Positions 40,701-55,700 of a DNA stretch of 64,000 nucleotides are shown here, one piece after another. Origin of the DNA: Antedon mediterranea (Eukaryota > Echinodermata > Crinoidea > Comatulida > Antedonidae); NCBI RefSeq assembly GCF_964355755.1, contig NC_092673.1, positions 33,243,648 to 33,307,647 of the forward strand. Reading direction: 5' to 3'. How positions within the stretch are numbered: the first letter of the stretch is position 1; every line of letters begins with the position of its first letter. The notes under the pieces were generated by a model. It saw nothing but the letters and a program-made list of their open reading frames with translations. It made no database searches and was not told the origin of the DNA. A program made the translations under genes and the position numbers.

Positions 40701-43700
40701 AATCAAAAGACGCTCAAGCAAAAAAATAAAAATTCCTTAAATTTATATTTCTAATAATATACAAAGTATAACAAAATGATATATTTATCTTACTACACCT
40801 TTGATTTTAATCTTGCAATTAAAATTATATTATAAATATAATTATAGATTTCATATAATGATTGAGTAATTTAAAAAATTACACAATTTAATGTGTACAA
40901 TGTAGTGTAGAATTGATTTTATATAAAAATCAGAGAAAAAACATAGAAATAGTACACAAAAAGACAGTATAGCTATAACAGAGACAGTTAAAATAAAAAT
41001 TTACATTAGAACCAAGAGTTGGTGCACCTACCGGAACCATTACTATGTTTAAGATTTTTAAGAGATTACAAACAAGGATTACAAAAATTCACATGAAAAA
41101 TGGATAATCCAGTTATTAAACGGATGGATTAGAATAAAACATCAAGTGGATAATCCGGAGTATTAAAATGGATTAGAATAAGACAAAGTGGATAATCCAC
41201 TTAACTTAAATAGATTAGATTAAGACATAAAGGAGATAATCCAATTAACTTAAATGGATTAGATTAAGATATAACAAGGATAATCCAGTTAACTGATGTG
41301 GATTAGAATAAGACAATCTAGGGATTACGTATACATATAAATATAAACAGTCAGCATAGAAACATTTTCTATATTTAATTTAGTTTAGATAATTAAAAAT
41401 ATTTTATAGGTAATAAAAAAACTGTAAATAATGACAGGCAGTATATGATTATAAATAGTTTTAAAAAGTTTAGGTAGGTTTACAAAAAAACAAATTTGTA
41501 GTGAAAAGGGGTAGATAAAAAACAAGAAACCAAGTATATGGGAATATAACAGGAATAAAAGGATTTAATCACAGAAAAAAACAAAAATTCAAAGATGTTT
41601 GGAAGTCAAAACACTCATCAAACAGTCGAAGAAACAATATACATTAAGACAAAAAATATTGACACAATTTAAAAAAAAGTTGTCCTAACTGATAATAACT
41701 AGAGAATCACATTACACAAATTTTACGTCCTAAAAGAAAAGATTTTTTTAAATAATAAAAAAGTCACAATAAATTGAGATTAAGTTCAGATGACAAAGAA
41801 AAGATTACAACTTGACGTCTAAAGCCCTTCTTCAGGATGCTCTATCAGCTATAATACTGACAAGGAAGAGTATTGATATAAAGGAGAAGATTATTAACAA
41901 CAAATTATTTGGGAACATTTTTGTAAAACTTGTAATAGTTATTACCATGATAAGCTTGAAATTCAATCTTTTCAATGTGTTAGTTATACTCCAAGCAAAG
42001 TGAATTTCCATTTTAAATGTTAGGAAGATGCTTTCTAATTTTATCATTATTATAGTTTGTCAATATTGTTTTTATGGAAATTATACAGTTTAACATATTT
42101 TATAAAATTGAAAAATATATAAATTGTGGTTTAAAAAAAATGTTCAAAAATTGAAACTGTAATTTTAAATTTTCTCCTTATGTAAGTAATTTTCTGAATA
42201 CCAATGATTCTTTTAAAAGCAAAGCAATTGTTGTACAATATTTCAGAAACAGAAACATATTTTTGGTTAATTCTATACAAAACAGACAAATATAAAGAGA
42301 AGTATCTGTACACCCTTTTGATTATACAAGTTTTACAAAAATGCATCCACAGTAGAGTCAATTGCTGAAGAAAACAAAGTAACAAAAAAAATCTTACAAA
42401 AAATAATGAAATTAACAAAGAAACTACCACTCTCAACACTTGCCACACAAACCACAGAGCGAGAGAGAAACACAAGAGGACAATAACAGGTACCATACTG
42501 GCCCAATTTTGTCGTACTTTTAAAAAGTCGTCTGAAAATAGTGCCCTGTATTTGGGTTCATTGAGATCGGCATTTGGGTGCTTCTTCATAATATACTTAT
42601 AATAAGCGTTTTCCTATCGAGATATAAAATAATGATAGAGGGCGCATGCTTGTTAACTTAGTACCAAAATATCTGAATGACTGTTGTAGTGGTTTTTTAT
42701 CAATAAGTCTGAATTTATTTATTGTTAATCGAAAAGCTTTACTACATACATAGAGAAAAAATCACCTGCATTTTTAGGCAAAATTATGCTAATTTATTGC
42801 TTACTGCAAAATGCCTGCCTATAATTCGGGAATCTATAATATGGTGGTTCTTTTTAGAAACAACTTAAGTAGAAACTAATGTTTGGAAATGAAATTTAAT
42901 AAGTTTACAGTAAGTCATTTTTTATTTGAAAATTTTAAATAATATTTTTTAAAGAATAAAACAAATTTCTGAATTTTGATACTAAGTAAACTTTTAAGCA
43001 CATATAAATAAAAATAAATAAAATTCATTAGCCTTAAAATGCACCAATTCCATTGCTTTTAATTTATACAGATTTTGTTATATATTTAAAATCCAAATCA
43101 ATATTAAATGTCCTCAAGAAATATTATCATTGCTTCCATGTATAAAACAGGCACATAATCATGTGTTAAAAATTCAAAGTTAAAATTTGAAAGTTTTAAG
43201 AATTTTATTAACAAACAAATTTTAGCTGGAAAACTGCTTCTGTAATGTCTTGGCCATGTGCGACCTTTTCACCAACCGCCTGACATTCATATAATATAAA
43301 AATAAAATTCATCATAATAATAATTCATATCATTTTTGAAACAATAATTTTGATGGAAGCTTATAGACAGTTTAACAAGACAAGAAGCGACAAAAACAAT
43401 TTAGCGTTACAATATTTACAATAACAGATTTCAACTAAAATCATGCAATGTTCCGTGAGGAGGACAGGTTCCAGCAAGCAGGGGAGGAAGAAACAAAAAC
43501 AAACACATATGAATTCAACTTGCATATATAAATTAAATTTGGAATTACATGATTACTAAATTATTATGCATATTTGGAATTAATAAATAATTATTCAAAA
43601 TATAAAATAAATGTATGCATATATTTATACTTAAGTCAATATGTATATTACATTATGCATATTCAAAAGTAAATTTACATATCAAAGGGGAGTTTAATTA

Positions 43701-46700
43701 CTTTAAATGCTTATGCAAATTTAGGTGCAAAAACAATCTTATAAATGTATGGTTTCAAACAAAAACAAAATTGTGAAAATAAAAAGAAATAAATTATTAA
43801 TATTATAATAAACTAGTAGAACTTATTGTATTTTATAAGCATAAGCATATTTTTTTTAAAGAAACTTTCTATACAAAAAAAAAAGGTCTGTAAAAAAAAC
43901 AAAGTAAACATGCACTATGATGCAGTGGTCAATGGCTCATGGGAGTAAAACATGATGGCAACACAAACAGCAATGAGGCCTAGCTGCCCTTTGTTGCCAG
44001 AAATGAGGCAATTGCTTTGGTAGCCAGAACAATTATGCTTGCCCTGGTAATCAAAAAGGGGTGCTTGTCTTTGTAGCCAGAACAATGAGCTTGCCCTGAT
44101 AGTAGCCAGATTTTAGTTACATGTGACACTCTGGACATGATAGCAAAAAATGTGATGCTTGCCTCTCAGTAGCACAATAAGCATTAACTAGCATATCTAT
44201 GGAGAAGAACCCATCAAATCTCATCTTATTATATTCCCTTGGACGTTTTCTTTTTACCTCCTCTAGCACACCTCCTCCACACAATACAACAAACAGAATT
44301 ACCATAAACTAATAAACAGAAATTGTATACAAAACACATCAGTACAGTTACATGCTAACAGTTATAAACAAATTAAATAAAATACTTCATGTTCCTATTG
44401 GTTATCATAACATTTTACACATGCACGAAATTAATATTCTATATAAATTTTAGTTAATTTAAAAAATATTTGTCGTTTCTATTTAAAAAATACTTTTGTA
44501 TAATAATAATCAATAATCTGATAAATGGGTAAAAAATTAAAATTAAAAAAATATATTTTTTGCATTTCAACTTCTACCAAGGAGAATCAACCGTCGGTGA
44601 GTGCATTAAATCTTTAATAATTCTCTTACTTCCTGTACTATAATTTAAAATACAGTATTTTATAGTTTATAATTTTTTTTATTTTTTAAAATATTTTTTT
44701 AAAAGATCCCTCTGAAAGCTGATAGTTTGATTTCTAAACAAGCAAGCATGCCTTAGTACATTAAAAAGATATTATTAAACAAATTTGTTCCATAAAGGGT
44801 ATATTTGAAATAAATTAACTAAATAACACAAAGAGAGGTAAACAGCTTGTATTATCTTCTGTGGAGACAATTTAGGAAGTACAAGTATATTATATATAAA
44901 CAATAGACAGACAGACAGACAGACAGACTGTAACACAAGGAAGGAAAAAACACAACACTAATACTCAATCTAAACTTTAACAATTGTGTCGGTATATTGA
45001 TAAGATTGTTCAAAATATTAGTGATAATAATCATTTGATGTTAATATGATAGATATTTGATAATGATGTTGATAAATGATAAACCAAATGATAGTTCCAA
45101 CGATAAATGTTGATGATGTTTATGATGAAAGTGATATGAAACAAAAATTATGTTAGTTGATTTTGATAACAGTTATACAAGATATATTACAATAAGATAA
45201 TACTGAATCAATGTACACTGATGATCATTATCAAAATAGACTTAGTATTAACAACAAATTCCTAATAAGGTAAAAATACAACAAAATAAGGTAAAAAAGT
45301 ATCTATCTTACCAATCTAGCAGTTCCATCTCTCTTCGCTCTCGTCTTGTACTCTTTCCAAGTTTCGTAGATTAACAATGCAGCGTATATCTTGCCCACCG
45401 TTAACTTTTCACCAATCAGCTCTGAAATAATAACATAACTATACCTGTCAGATACCACAGGTATCGCCATAGATAAACAGTAAGATCTGTCTACACTATT
45501 AAACTAGTTTGATAAAAAAAGTGTGATGTGTCACACAATAGTAGTAATATATCATCATCATGTCCATATATGGGCACATCACCTTTTTCGTAACATAAAG
45601 TCTGGTAGTAGAATAGACAGAGCTTAATGGTACTGTACGACACTCTAAGAAGTTATTTATAGTTGATTTTTTCCAAATTTTAAATAATACACTTAGAATA
45701 TTTTCCAGATTCTTTTACTGTGTTATATAACATATACTGTACACAACAGGCCATTTTTTACCACCGACTAAAGGTCTTATCTGAAAAGCTGCTAGTCTGT
45801 ATCTTCACCCTTTTTAGGCGTAACTTCAAAGCAGCAGTAAGGGATTAAACAGCAAGGATTTAAAAAAACAATTTTACCAAATTGAGCTAATGAGAAAATC
45901 AAACTAAAATCAATTGCTTTAAATGGGTTTAATATTTAACTATTTTTTTCAAAAGGGTTAAAAATTACAAAAAAATATTTTGAATACAACTGCTGTTTTT
46001 AAAATGGATTTAATTTTGTTAGTTGCAAAACTACAAAACTGCATCAAGGAAAAGGCAAGGATTGGAGATGATACTTTTTATTGGTCGAAGGAAAAAATGT
46101 TGTTTACAACAAGCAAATCAAAAAACTAATTTTCTATATATATATATATGTATAAATTGTTTGTATGATATACCTTACCATATATCATATGTTTCTATTG
46201 GGAAATTAAAAATAAAACACAAAAGATTGAAATAAAAGACGAAAGCCGCAAAATAACTAAATCATAGAAAAGACAAACAAAATGAAAGAGAATTGAAAGG
46301 TATAAATTGGATTAAAAACTGTTGATCGATATCCCAAATTAAAGCAAGTAGAAATATTTATCCAAAATATGCAAAAAGAGCTCATTTTAAAAACGCAAAG
46401 CATTTCTCCAATCTGAAACAAACATTTTACAAAATTAATATTGAACATTAACAACAAGTTTATAATAAAAATATTATTTATTGTATGGAAAAAGACAAAT
46501 GCTAAAATCACCCAGCGATAAATTCCAAGGTATAATGTGTAAATGATATAAACTGGTAAGGTATTAAGTTATGACTCCAGGTTTGACATCTGGAGAGTTT
46601 AGGTTCGGTTCACACAAGAACAGCTTGTATGTTCGTACAAACATTTTATGGCAAAAAAATAAAAAATCCTAACGACAGTAATTCATTTAAAAAACAGAAA

Positions 46701-49700
46701 AAAATTCTTAAATTTCAGCAAAATTCACCCAAAATTAATTTTTAAGTATTTACAGGGTTCAAAAAACAACTGCCACCTTCCAAAAAAGAAATATTTCAAA
46801 ATAAAATATAATACTCACTATTATTAAAACCTAAATGAAAAAGTACAACAAAATACCACTTTTGAGTAACATATTTCCGACCGTTTAAATTATCACATAC
46901 ATAAAAATTGTTGTCTAATAACCAAATTGTTTTAATGCTATTTATAACCAAGCTAAAAGAGATTATCTAACTAATATTATCAACCTGCAGATAAATCAAG
47001 TTCCAGTTTGTTGCATGATTTGTTCTTCGCAGGGCCGTGCATCAAGAAAACTGGTCAATATACTAATCTACCATACTTTTTTGTGATCCAAAACCCAATT
47101 CTAACCCTGACTACGAGTCCTACACATTTTTCTTAGGTTGTGGAAGTGAGACATGCATTTATGCATTTCTGACTTTTACTTAATTAATTGAAAACCCATG
47201 AAAACTATCACCTCCTATTCATAAATGGAATAAGCTGGGTAGATGAGTAACAATACAGTATACTGTGTATCTGCAAAATTTTTTTTTCATTCATTGCAAG
47301 GAACTTTTCCATAACAGAATTAAAAACTTGTTCTCGCTTATAAGCTACTGTATAATCTCATTTGAGGCTTAGGGAGTGGAGTAGAAAAAGACGCAAGTCA
47401 GGATTGAACCCTGGACCTTGGGATTGGAAGGCAAGCATGTTAACCATCAAGCTACAGCTTCACTTGTAGTTATATTATATTATCTATTGAATCAGTTGTT
47501 ACTATTCACACTATACTGTATCTATGCATTTTCATAAGCAGTATAATAAACATAAATAAACATCTTATTCTACCGATGTATTCAAAGATAGCTATAGTAT
47601 ATTAAGTTGTATAAAATATGATCTTAAAATAGTAAACGCACACAAACCACACACACATTCTATTAGTATGTTAAGATTGCCAAATATAATATATTGCTCA
47701 CTTCATTTTCTATCGTGTTTTTTTTCCAGATATATAGTAAAAAAAACACCACTCAATTTTGGCATTCCTTAAATTACACAGGTATTTTGGTCGTCAATAA
47801 ACTTTATTATTAGCGCCATGGCAACAACAAAGGTATATAGGATTAGGAAAAAGCTGGATAAAAAGCTGACGAATAAACAGCAATATTTTAGATATCAATC
47901 TCCTAATTCAAAAAGTCAAAAAGCATTTTATTTATTTAATACACATACAAAACAGCAAATGTGGATAAATTATTTCTTTTGCTTCTGTTTTGTCTAAAAA
48001 ATATGTTATAGCCAAAGCTATCTCCTTTAGCAGAGATTACTGTAAGCTCTTAATAAAAATACTGATGACATTTAGTTAAATAGATAGGTCAGCGGTCAAG
48101 GTTCAGAAACTCCTTATGGTAAACATTGGTTTTTTTGGTTGGAGCTTTTAGGATAAAAATATGAAACCATAATCTGATAGCTAGTAGAATAAACAATTGG
48201 GAGTGATTTGTTCAACAGGAATATACAATGAATGCATAACTTATGTACATTGGAAAAATAAAAAAATGAGTTAAATTGTTTAAAATGTTTTAATTAGGAA
48301 GGACTGCAAATGCTAAGGTTGGCATGCTAAATTTGTTTAGCGGTTAAAGATGCACTTGAATTCGTGGACAGAACCAAGTGTTGAGAACCAAACATGCAGG
48401 TAAAATACTATGGGAAATTTTTATGAATTATTTTAATATATTGTATAATAATAATATGTGAAAAACTATTGTATTGGTAGATTTTTAAGGAAGAGTTATT
48501 AGGTACACATTAAAGTTGTTTTAAAAAGATGATGAAATATTCAACTTCTGCAGGCTCTAAAAACACATAGGACCGCATATGGGAATGTAGCAGGATATGA
48601 ATTATTAGAGTACAAGGACATGCTTCACTGCGTTTCCAATGCAATAAGCTGTGTTTTGCATATGGCGGACGGTTTGCTCTGTATTAAATACCTTTCCTTC
48701 GTTTACACTCATCACACCTGCCTTCTTCAACATGTTCTTTGTTCACAAAGGAATAATGACAAAATAAAAAATGTAAATATATAAATGATCCCTAGAAAGT
48801 GAGGAAATGCGAATTCGGCCTTCTACGGTAAAACGGAAACACACTTGAATTGATGACAATTTTTCATGTACATATAGTGTCCTTCTGAATGATACAACAG
48901 TAGAGCCTTGGGACACTACTATTCAGGGGACACTTTACCATCAATTTGAAATTTATACACTGCGGACACTTTGTTAGGTGGCAAAGGCTTTCCCTTAATA
49001 GGAGTTCTACTGTACTGTACGACAAGATAGCACGGACAGATCTCGAACTTATGCCTTCTCACACACAAGTTCAATACCATACCATTGCGCCGTCTTGCTC
49101 TCTATTAATTCTTTCAGGTTGTTTTGACACATCAATTGTTAACTCTTAAGTTAATTGAAAATACGCAAATTAATGTTAAGGATATATACACTTTTAAAAA
49201 AAGCTATGGGTCATTTGAGGTCAAACGCACGACAAACGAGAGGTCCATACCGTAAACCTTCTTTGGATAGGTTGGGTAATAACCTAACATTATCAAAAAG
49301 AAATAAAATGACAATAGAACGAAAAGAAAGAACACAGAATTAAAAAATAAACACAAATAAATAAGAGAGCTGTAGAAAATGAAAAAGAGAACAATACATA
49401 TATCGGTAACTAATTCTTAATTTAAATAACTCTACTATATTTTTATAATTTAAATTACTAAAATCATATAGAAAATTTCATAAAGTTTAATTTGGATTCA
49501 AGATTAAATATTATTACTTTTTAATGTAATATGTAACAAGATTTGTCTATCTATATTAAGTTTATATTAAGTTTCATTATACATAAAGCTAAAACATAAA
49601 ATTCATACCACAGTCTGGAGGGACCAGAAGGTCTATTTTCTTCTCCGGTAATCGAGGCCAGAAGACTTTGACAGCCTCTCGTAATTCTCTATCGTGACGG

Positions 49701-52700
49701 TCACGATCGACAACTGAGGATAAATGAAAAAAAAGCTTGTTGAAATTTACACTTTTTATGCTATTAAACTTACAGTGGGTACCAATTCCAATCAAACCAT
49801 TATGTTATTTATCTACTATATACTTTTTTCTGTTGTGGTGAAATTAAATTTTGAATTGAATTGAAATTAAATTGAATTTTGGGGTTTTGAAGGGAAACTG
49901 AGATTAAATTTGATTTGGACTTACCATTGCCGATTTTAATATCTAATGCTGTTCTAATGAGAGCCATCAATGTCGTGGTAAAATGGACCTCCATCTTATC
50001 GTTAAGTGGCATGTTCATTCTGATCAATCGCTGAGAAAGGAGACAAAATACATTATATAATTGAAAAAAATTCTTATCCTTTTCAAAACAAGTGGGATCA
50101 GACTTTATGTGGCTGAAATTGCATACTATTCCAGGTATAGTAATTTCAAATATGAAAAAAACCTTAAAAATGCTTAGAAACATTTTACTAACCTTGTAAG
50201 CTATTCTAACAGGGCAATTTGCGCCAAATCCTACAGGAGGTTCCATTTTCCTCAACATGGTATACATTTTCTCATAATTTATCTTCCCCCTGAAAAAAGA
50301 ATATAGTTACAAAATAATTTTAACATATAAAATCGAATGATGTCAATAAAGTAAATTTGCAGACAAAATAATAAATTGTAACGCGATCAAAATAGTAAGT
50401 GCTTACGTTGCCGCAGGCTCAAAATCTCCCCAAATCCGAACATACTCATCTAAGTGATGAGCACCCAGAATTGATGCATCTCTTGTTAAATAATCAAAAT
50501 TGTCCATAATAACAGCAACGAAAAGATTTAACATCTGAAAATAAAACAAAACAAATGTTATTAGAATTGGAACATTCTTGCCTACACAGATTTATAGTAG
50601 TCTTGTCTACACCAGAGTTTTAGCAGTAGAATCTTGTCTAAACTGGTTTATGGTGGTAGGATCTTGTCTACACCGGTTTATAGCAGTAGAATCTTGTCTA
50701 AACTGGTTTATAGTGGTAGGATCTTGTCTACACCGGTTTATAGCAGTAGAATCTTGTCTAAACCAGTTTATAGAGGTAGGATCTTGTATAAACTAATTTA
50801 TTGTAGTAGAAATCTTGCCTACACCGGTTTATAGATGTAGAATCTTGTATAAACTGTTTATAGAGGTATAATCTTGTATAAACTGGTTTTTACTGGTAGG
50901 ATCTTGTGTACACCGGTTTATAGCAGTACAATCTTGTCTACACCCGGTTTATAGCAGTAGAAACATCACCATTTTAAAAAATAAACTATTTTGTTCACAT
51001 TTATAAATGTTGTGTCTCCAACATTTTAAAAAAAGACCCCTGAGGAAAAAAAATGTGCACAAATGAAAGGCATGATTAGACTGTAAAAAAATTAAATTTA
51101 CTTACCAAAAATGAGCAAAGGAAAATAAAGCTAACGAAATATACGTATGCAAATGGGGATCCACATTCATTTCCTGCTTTTCCTTCACACGCTCTACCCG
51201 ATATACATGCTAACATAATCAGTTGCCAACTCTCTCCTGTTGCACACCTATACACGTTAAGAAACGTCCAATAAAAATGCATATTAATATAAATTTAATA
51301 CGGAGTCAAAGATGAAATCGGTGGCATTGCCTATAATTTCAATATTAAATTATTTGGATATGGTTAATTTTTTAGAAAATAAATTTAGGATAAGATGCAA
51401 ATCATGCAATTGAATAAAATCCCCAAAAGTATAAAGAAGATTTGAGCAATATCTTAACTTAATATTAGAAAGGCAACTTCTACACAACAGGCTATTATCA
51501 CGCATTACAAATACAATGTTTAATGTTAAAACGGGAAAGTTGACTGTATACATATTTTCTGTCTATATTGCAAAACAAAAGCACACTTTTATTTTGAACT
51601 ATCCGCCATTTTGCTGCATTCTAAAGCATTCTAGCTGATATATTTTTTTTTTTTAAACCTGTTTAGTTTTGTTGAAAATATGCTCTTAAGATACATACAT
51701 TCATAATAAACAAAAGAAGGGATACAACATTTATTATATAGCCCTCTAAGATATATTGAATTGCAAAAAGAGTCTCTACAATAAGACAATTAAATATATA
51801 TTTTAAAATTTATAAGCTTTTAATTTAGACCATCAATATCACTTTTAAAGCCAAATGATTTTGTTTTTGTTTTTTTTAAACAAAAAAATTATAAAATTTA
51901 GAAGTTCTTTCTCAATATGAGTCAATTTAAATGTAAATTGGTTTTTTTTTCAAACAAGATTATATAATGTAGAGAATCTTTTTTGAATTAAAAAACATTT
52001 CTGGACGAACATTTGAACATTATTTGTTACAATAATTATTTTTATAATATAGTTTATAAAGAGAAAATGAGAATTTAATAAATATTTAATAATCCTTTTT
52101 GTGCGTGCTTGATTTGCCATATTTGCCATATTTTTTATCACGACCTGAGCGCTAAAATAATATTTTGATATTTCCTTGTAAATAATATTACAATTTTATT
52201 TATATTTTCACAAAAATGCTTTTAGATTAAATAATCATTTCTCTTTTAGAAAAACATATTTATTCCCAAGAAAAGATTTTTAAAAAATATAATGGTTAGT
52301 TTTGCAGTAAAGTTTCATGTTATTTTGAACAATAGAATTACACAATACTAAAGAAATGACAATATTTATTTTAGCAGAGAACTGCTACTGTAAATAAACA
52401 TAAATAGCAACATTTAGCAAAATAAAGAAATTCAAAAGAATAAAATTATATGTCAATAAAAGTACATAGAGTATTAAAGAATTGATTTTAACTTGATTTT
52501 ATCACATTGTTTTATAAAGAACTAGATTAATCTGGTTTGAACCAAAGTAAACTGGTAAAACAATACTGTTTAATAATTGGTTAACTAATTTATTACATTT
52601 AACCAGTTTAAACCAGTTAAAGATGTATTGTCCCTTGAAACACAAAAAAATGAAGGTCAAAATATTCTAAATTTAAAGTGGCCATATCAAAGTAATATTA

Positions 52701-55700
52701 AAGTTATTCACTTTAAGTCGAAAATTTGAGCAAAAAACAAGTTTACGTAATTAACAGGTAAATTAGTTTGATTACATTTCATCTGGAAAATCGTCACGAG
52801 CGAAAGTAAACAAAGATTTCAAACCATGAGTACGCATTATGCATATGCTAAATTAGGATTGTTTACAACTCGTCACGGTTAAGAACGTATTTTCACACAG
52901 ATCATGAGGAAGTTTTATGATTATGCATACAGAGTAGCCAAACAAGCGCGTTTCATTATGGGATATGTTTTGATTGAAAACTTTGACTGGAAGTCAAAGT
53001 CATTTTTTTACCAAAAAAACGTCTGTATTTCAGTTAAAAATTTTTTTTTTTCTACAAATTTTTGGTGATAGTTAATAACTATTATGATACTTCAAAATGA
53101 CCCACCTTTTTTCGAAATCTTTTATTTTTAATTTTTTTTGGAATTAGTCAAAGGGACAATACATCTTTAAATACAGACTGTAAGTAACTTTAGTTGGTGC
53201 ACATGTAGTAAAGGAGTTTCATGCAATACGCCAAACTTTTTTAAAACCTTGTTTTTTGAGAAAAGTATTAAATTTTGAATTCTAATTTATTTTTAAAAAA
53301 TGTTTTTTTATCTTTTCTTTTGCATTATATAGCAATTTTATTATTAATAAGAAAGAAATACGCAGGAAATTGATAGGTAAGGAAGAATAGTAATAGTTAA
53401 GGAACACTGTACAGGTATGAAAAGGCTATTTTGGTTGTAAAGACAGCAACGAATACATTTAGTAAAACCTTTAAACAATATAAAAACAAAGATGGTTATT
53501 ACATAAAAGATCATCACCCCATTTACACTTACTGGCCTAAAGGATGGTGAGTGTTTTAAAAGGGAGTTTATATTTTTTTAGTCCATTTCTATTTGGTTAA
53601 GTTTGTCTTTATTCATGAGTGACATTATGGTCACTGTTTGACCATAATATTTTGCTCTATGGTTTTGATGTAGGTCAAAATATATGTCAAATATGACACG
53701 CTTGATTGCATATGCCAGTCTAAACCAGTTCCAACCTAGTTTGAGGAGCTTACAGTAGGGTTGGCCCAAAAGTGTAAATGAGATGAAAGATACATACAAC
53801 AAATGCATTGATATCATGTACTGTATTAAGCATATAATGTAGCCCCTTAGTATGTGTTAGCAAGATAAAATTCCAAAAAAGATGACTACTATCCAGCCAG
53901 CAAGAAACATATTCCCGTCTAATAAACCAAACATTAGGTTCAGAAACCACATATAAAAGTTGGAATACTGAATATCAAAGTAAACGCAGTCAAATTTAAC
54001 AAAAATCAAAAGAAGTAAAGAATTTCAAAGAGGTAGCCAATACATATGGGTAAAAGGTAAGTGTCAGGTTGGGATTTATTAAAACATCTTTTTTCCACAT
54101 TGATGATAGGATAGTTGGTGTTACATCAAGGATCAATAGACAAGGATATATAGACGGGACACCAGACACAATTTTTAATGTTTCTGCTATTAGATTAGGT
54201 CTACCTGAATAGTAGTAGAAGAGCTGTAAAGAACAGCTGAAAATTGTTATGACTATTAATCTCTGTTTCATCATTGAGTTCTACATTTCCGAACATCTGA
54301 TGGCGTTGCATGCGTGTGTGGAGAGAAACAAAAAAAAAAGAAAAAACACCAATGCTTATTGTTTGAACGATTAAGTGAAATCAGTTTTTCAACTGATGAC
54401 CTAGATTTCCATGAATGTGAATAGGTATGTAAAAAATGCAAAAACTTTAAAGCTCAATTACAGTCTCTGCCATCCAGAATCAGAAACAATGACGTTGTGT
54501 ATTCATAATGACCTTATATTATTATTTTATTATTATATTATTTTTGTACTGCTGTAGTTTTTGCAGTTATTACACACCTATGCATACTCCCTGGTCTAAC
54601 ACATTTGTTTGGTTGGCATTTTGCCAGAAGTGAAACATTACCTGAACAATAGCAGGAGCGACATAAAAAAGTTATGAAAATTGTTGTGCGTGTTGATAGA
54701 GCTTGAAGTATCAGAATATTTAATATCACCGAATATCTAGATTCAAAAGCATAAATAAAGTTAACACATCCTTTAGAGACTTCCAGTCCCTTTAGAGTTG
54801 TTTCACCTTTGACCTATGAAGAAATCGGCCAGTAGATTATGTATCGCCCTCCCGCCCTACCCCACCCTTGGTTCTTGGCATGATAAATCCTATTCTACAC
54901 AGCTATACTAGAATTGAGTGCATTAGTTGAAACCATAACAGGGCAGGGAAGAATTTGAACCAGAACAATGGTGTGACTTCCACCACCAGAATTATGGACA
55001 AGAACCTCAAACCGGCTCAAATTTTATGCCCATTGGTTGTTGTAGTGCCCCCCCTGAATTAGCTTAAAATTTAATTTTCTGTCAACTAGCAAATCTAACT
55101 AGCTAAATGAGAAAGCAAACAGCCAAAAAAAAAGCAAATTATTATGTTGTCGAATTAATTGCTAGGGTAAATTTTCGAACCCTGTAACCGCTCAGTCACT
55201 CAACCTACGATACATTACGATCATTAAACTCCGTTATTTAATCACAAAATTCAACTGTAATAATGTCACTCAAACAAATTAACTACCTAAATACTATAAA
55301 AAACTTTAATCACAAATTGTTTAAAAACAAAAAAGGATATTTAATGTTTTGCATTATCCTAATAATCTAATCTAACCATTAACTCAACATCATTGCAAAT
55401 CACTCTCTCAATACACTCAACAACCTGATTTTGATGACATATCTGCTACTCCTATCCCCCCCCCCCCCCCAAAAAGCGAAACATATTATTTGTTAATTTT
55501 TCAAATCAAAAAATAATGTAATTATTAAATAAATATTAATAGGGGATTTTAGGAAAGAATGTATAGGGTAAATTCTTTTCTAAAATTCCTATTACAATCT
55601 ATTTAATAAATACATAATGCATTTTTTGTCTAACATCAATGCAGGCATTTAAGATAGAGTATTTTCTGTAGTCACCAAGTCTATTATAATTTTAAAAAGC

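Larger units (their letters stand above)
45422..49608. other. Cav2 intron (~4.2 kb) with mobile-element remnants
   Basis: Contains one MITE at 45478-45640, a tRNA-derived SINE fragment near 47380-47460 and a MITE-like element at 48898-49012. No exon was recognised. Confidence 0.5.

Noticed and set aside
40206-40721. Overlapping ORFs on both strands in the Cav2 intron
   Set aside because: Low-complexity, mutually overlapping and without domain or splice support.
42131-42493. Hydrophobic C-terminal extension of the 152-codon ORF beyond the cassette
   Set aside because: Sequence after the GTACCT donor is AT-rich intron without coding character; only the 120-nt part has exon-like features.
43215-43283. 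Open segment after a CAG on the minus strand resembling a GEK word of the IQ exon
   Set aside because: Only three residues match, it runs into a stop without a donor, and the true IQ exon is at 45312-45421.
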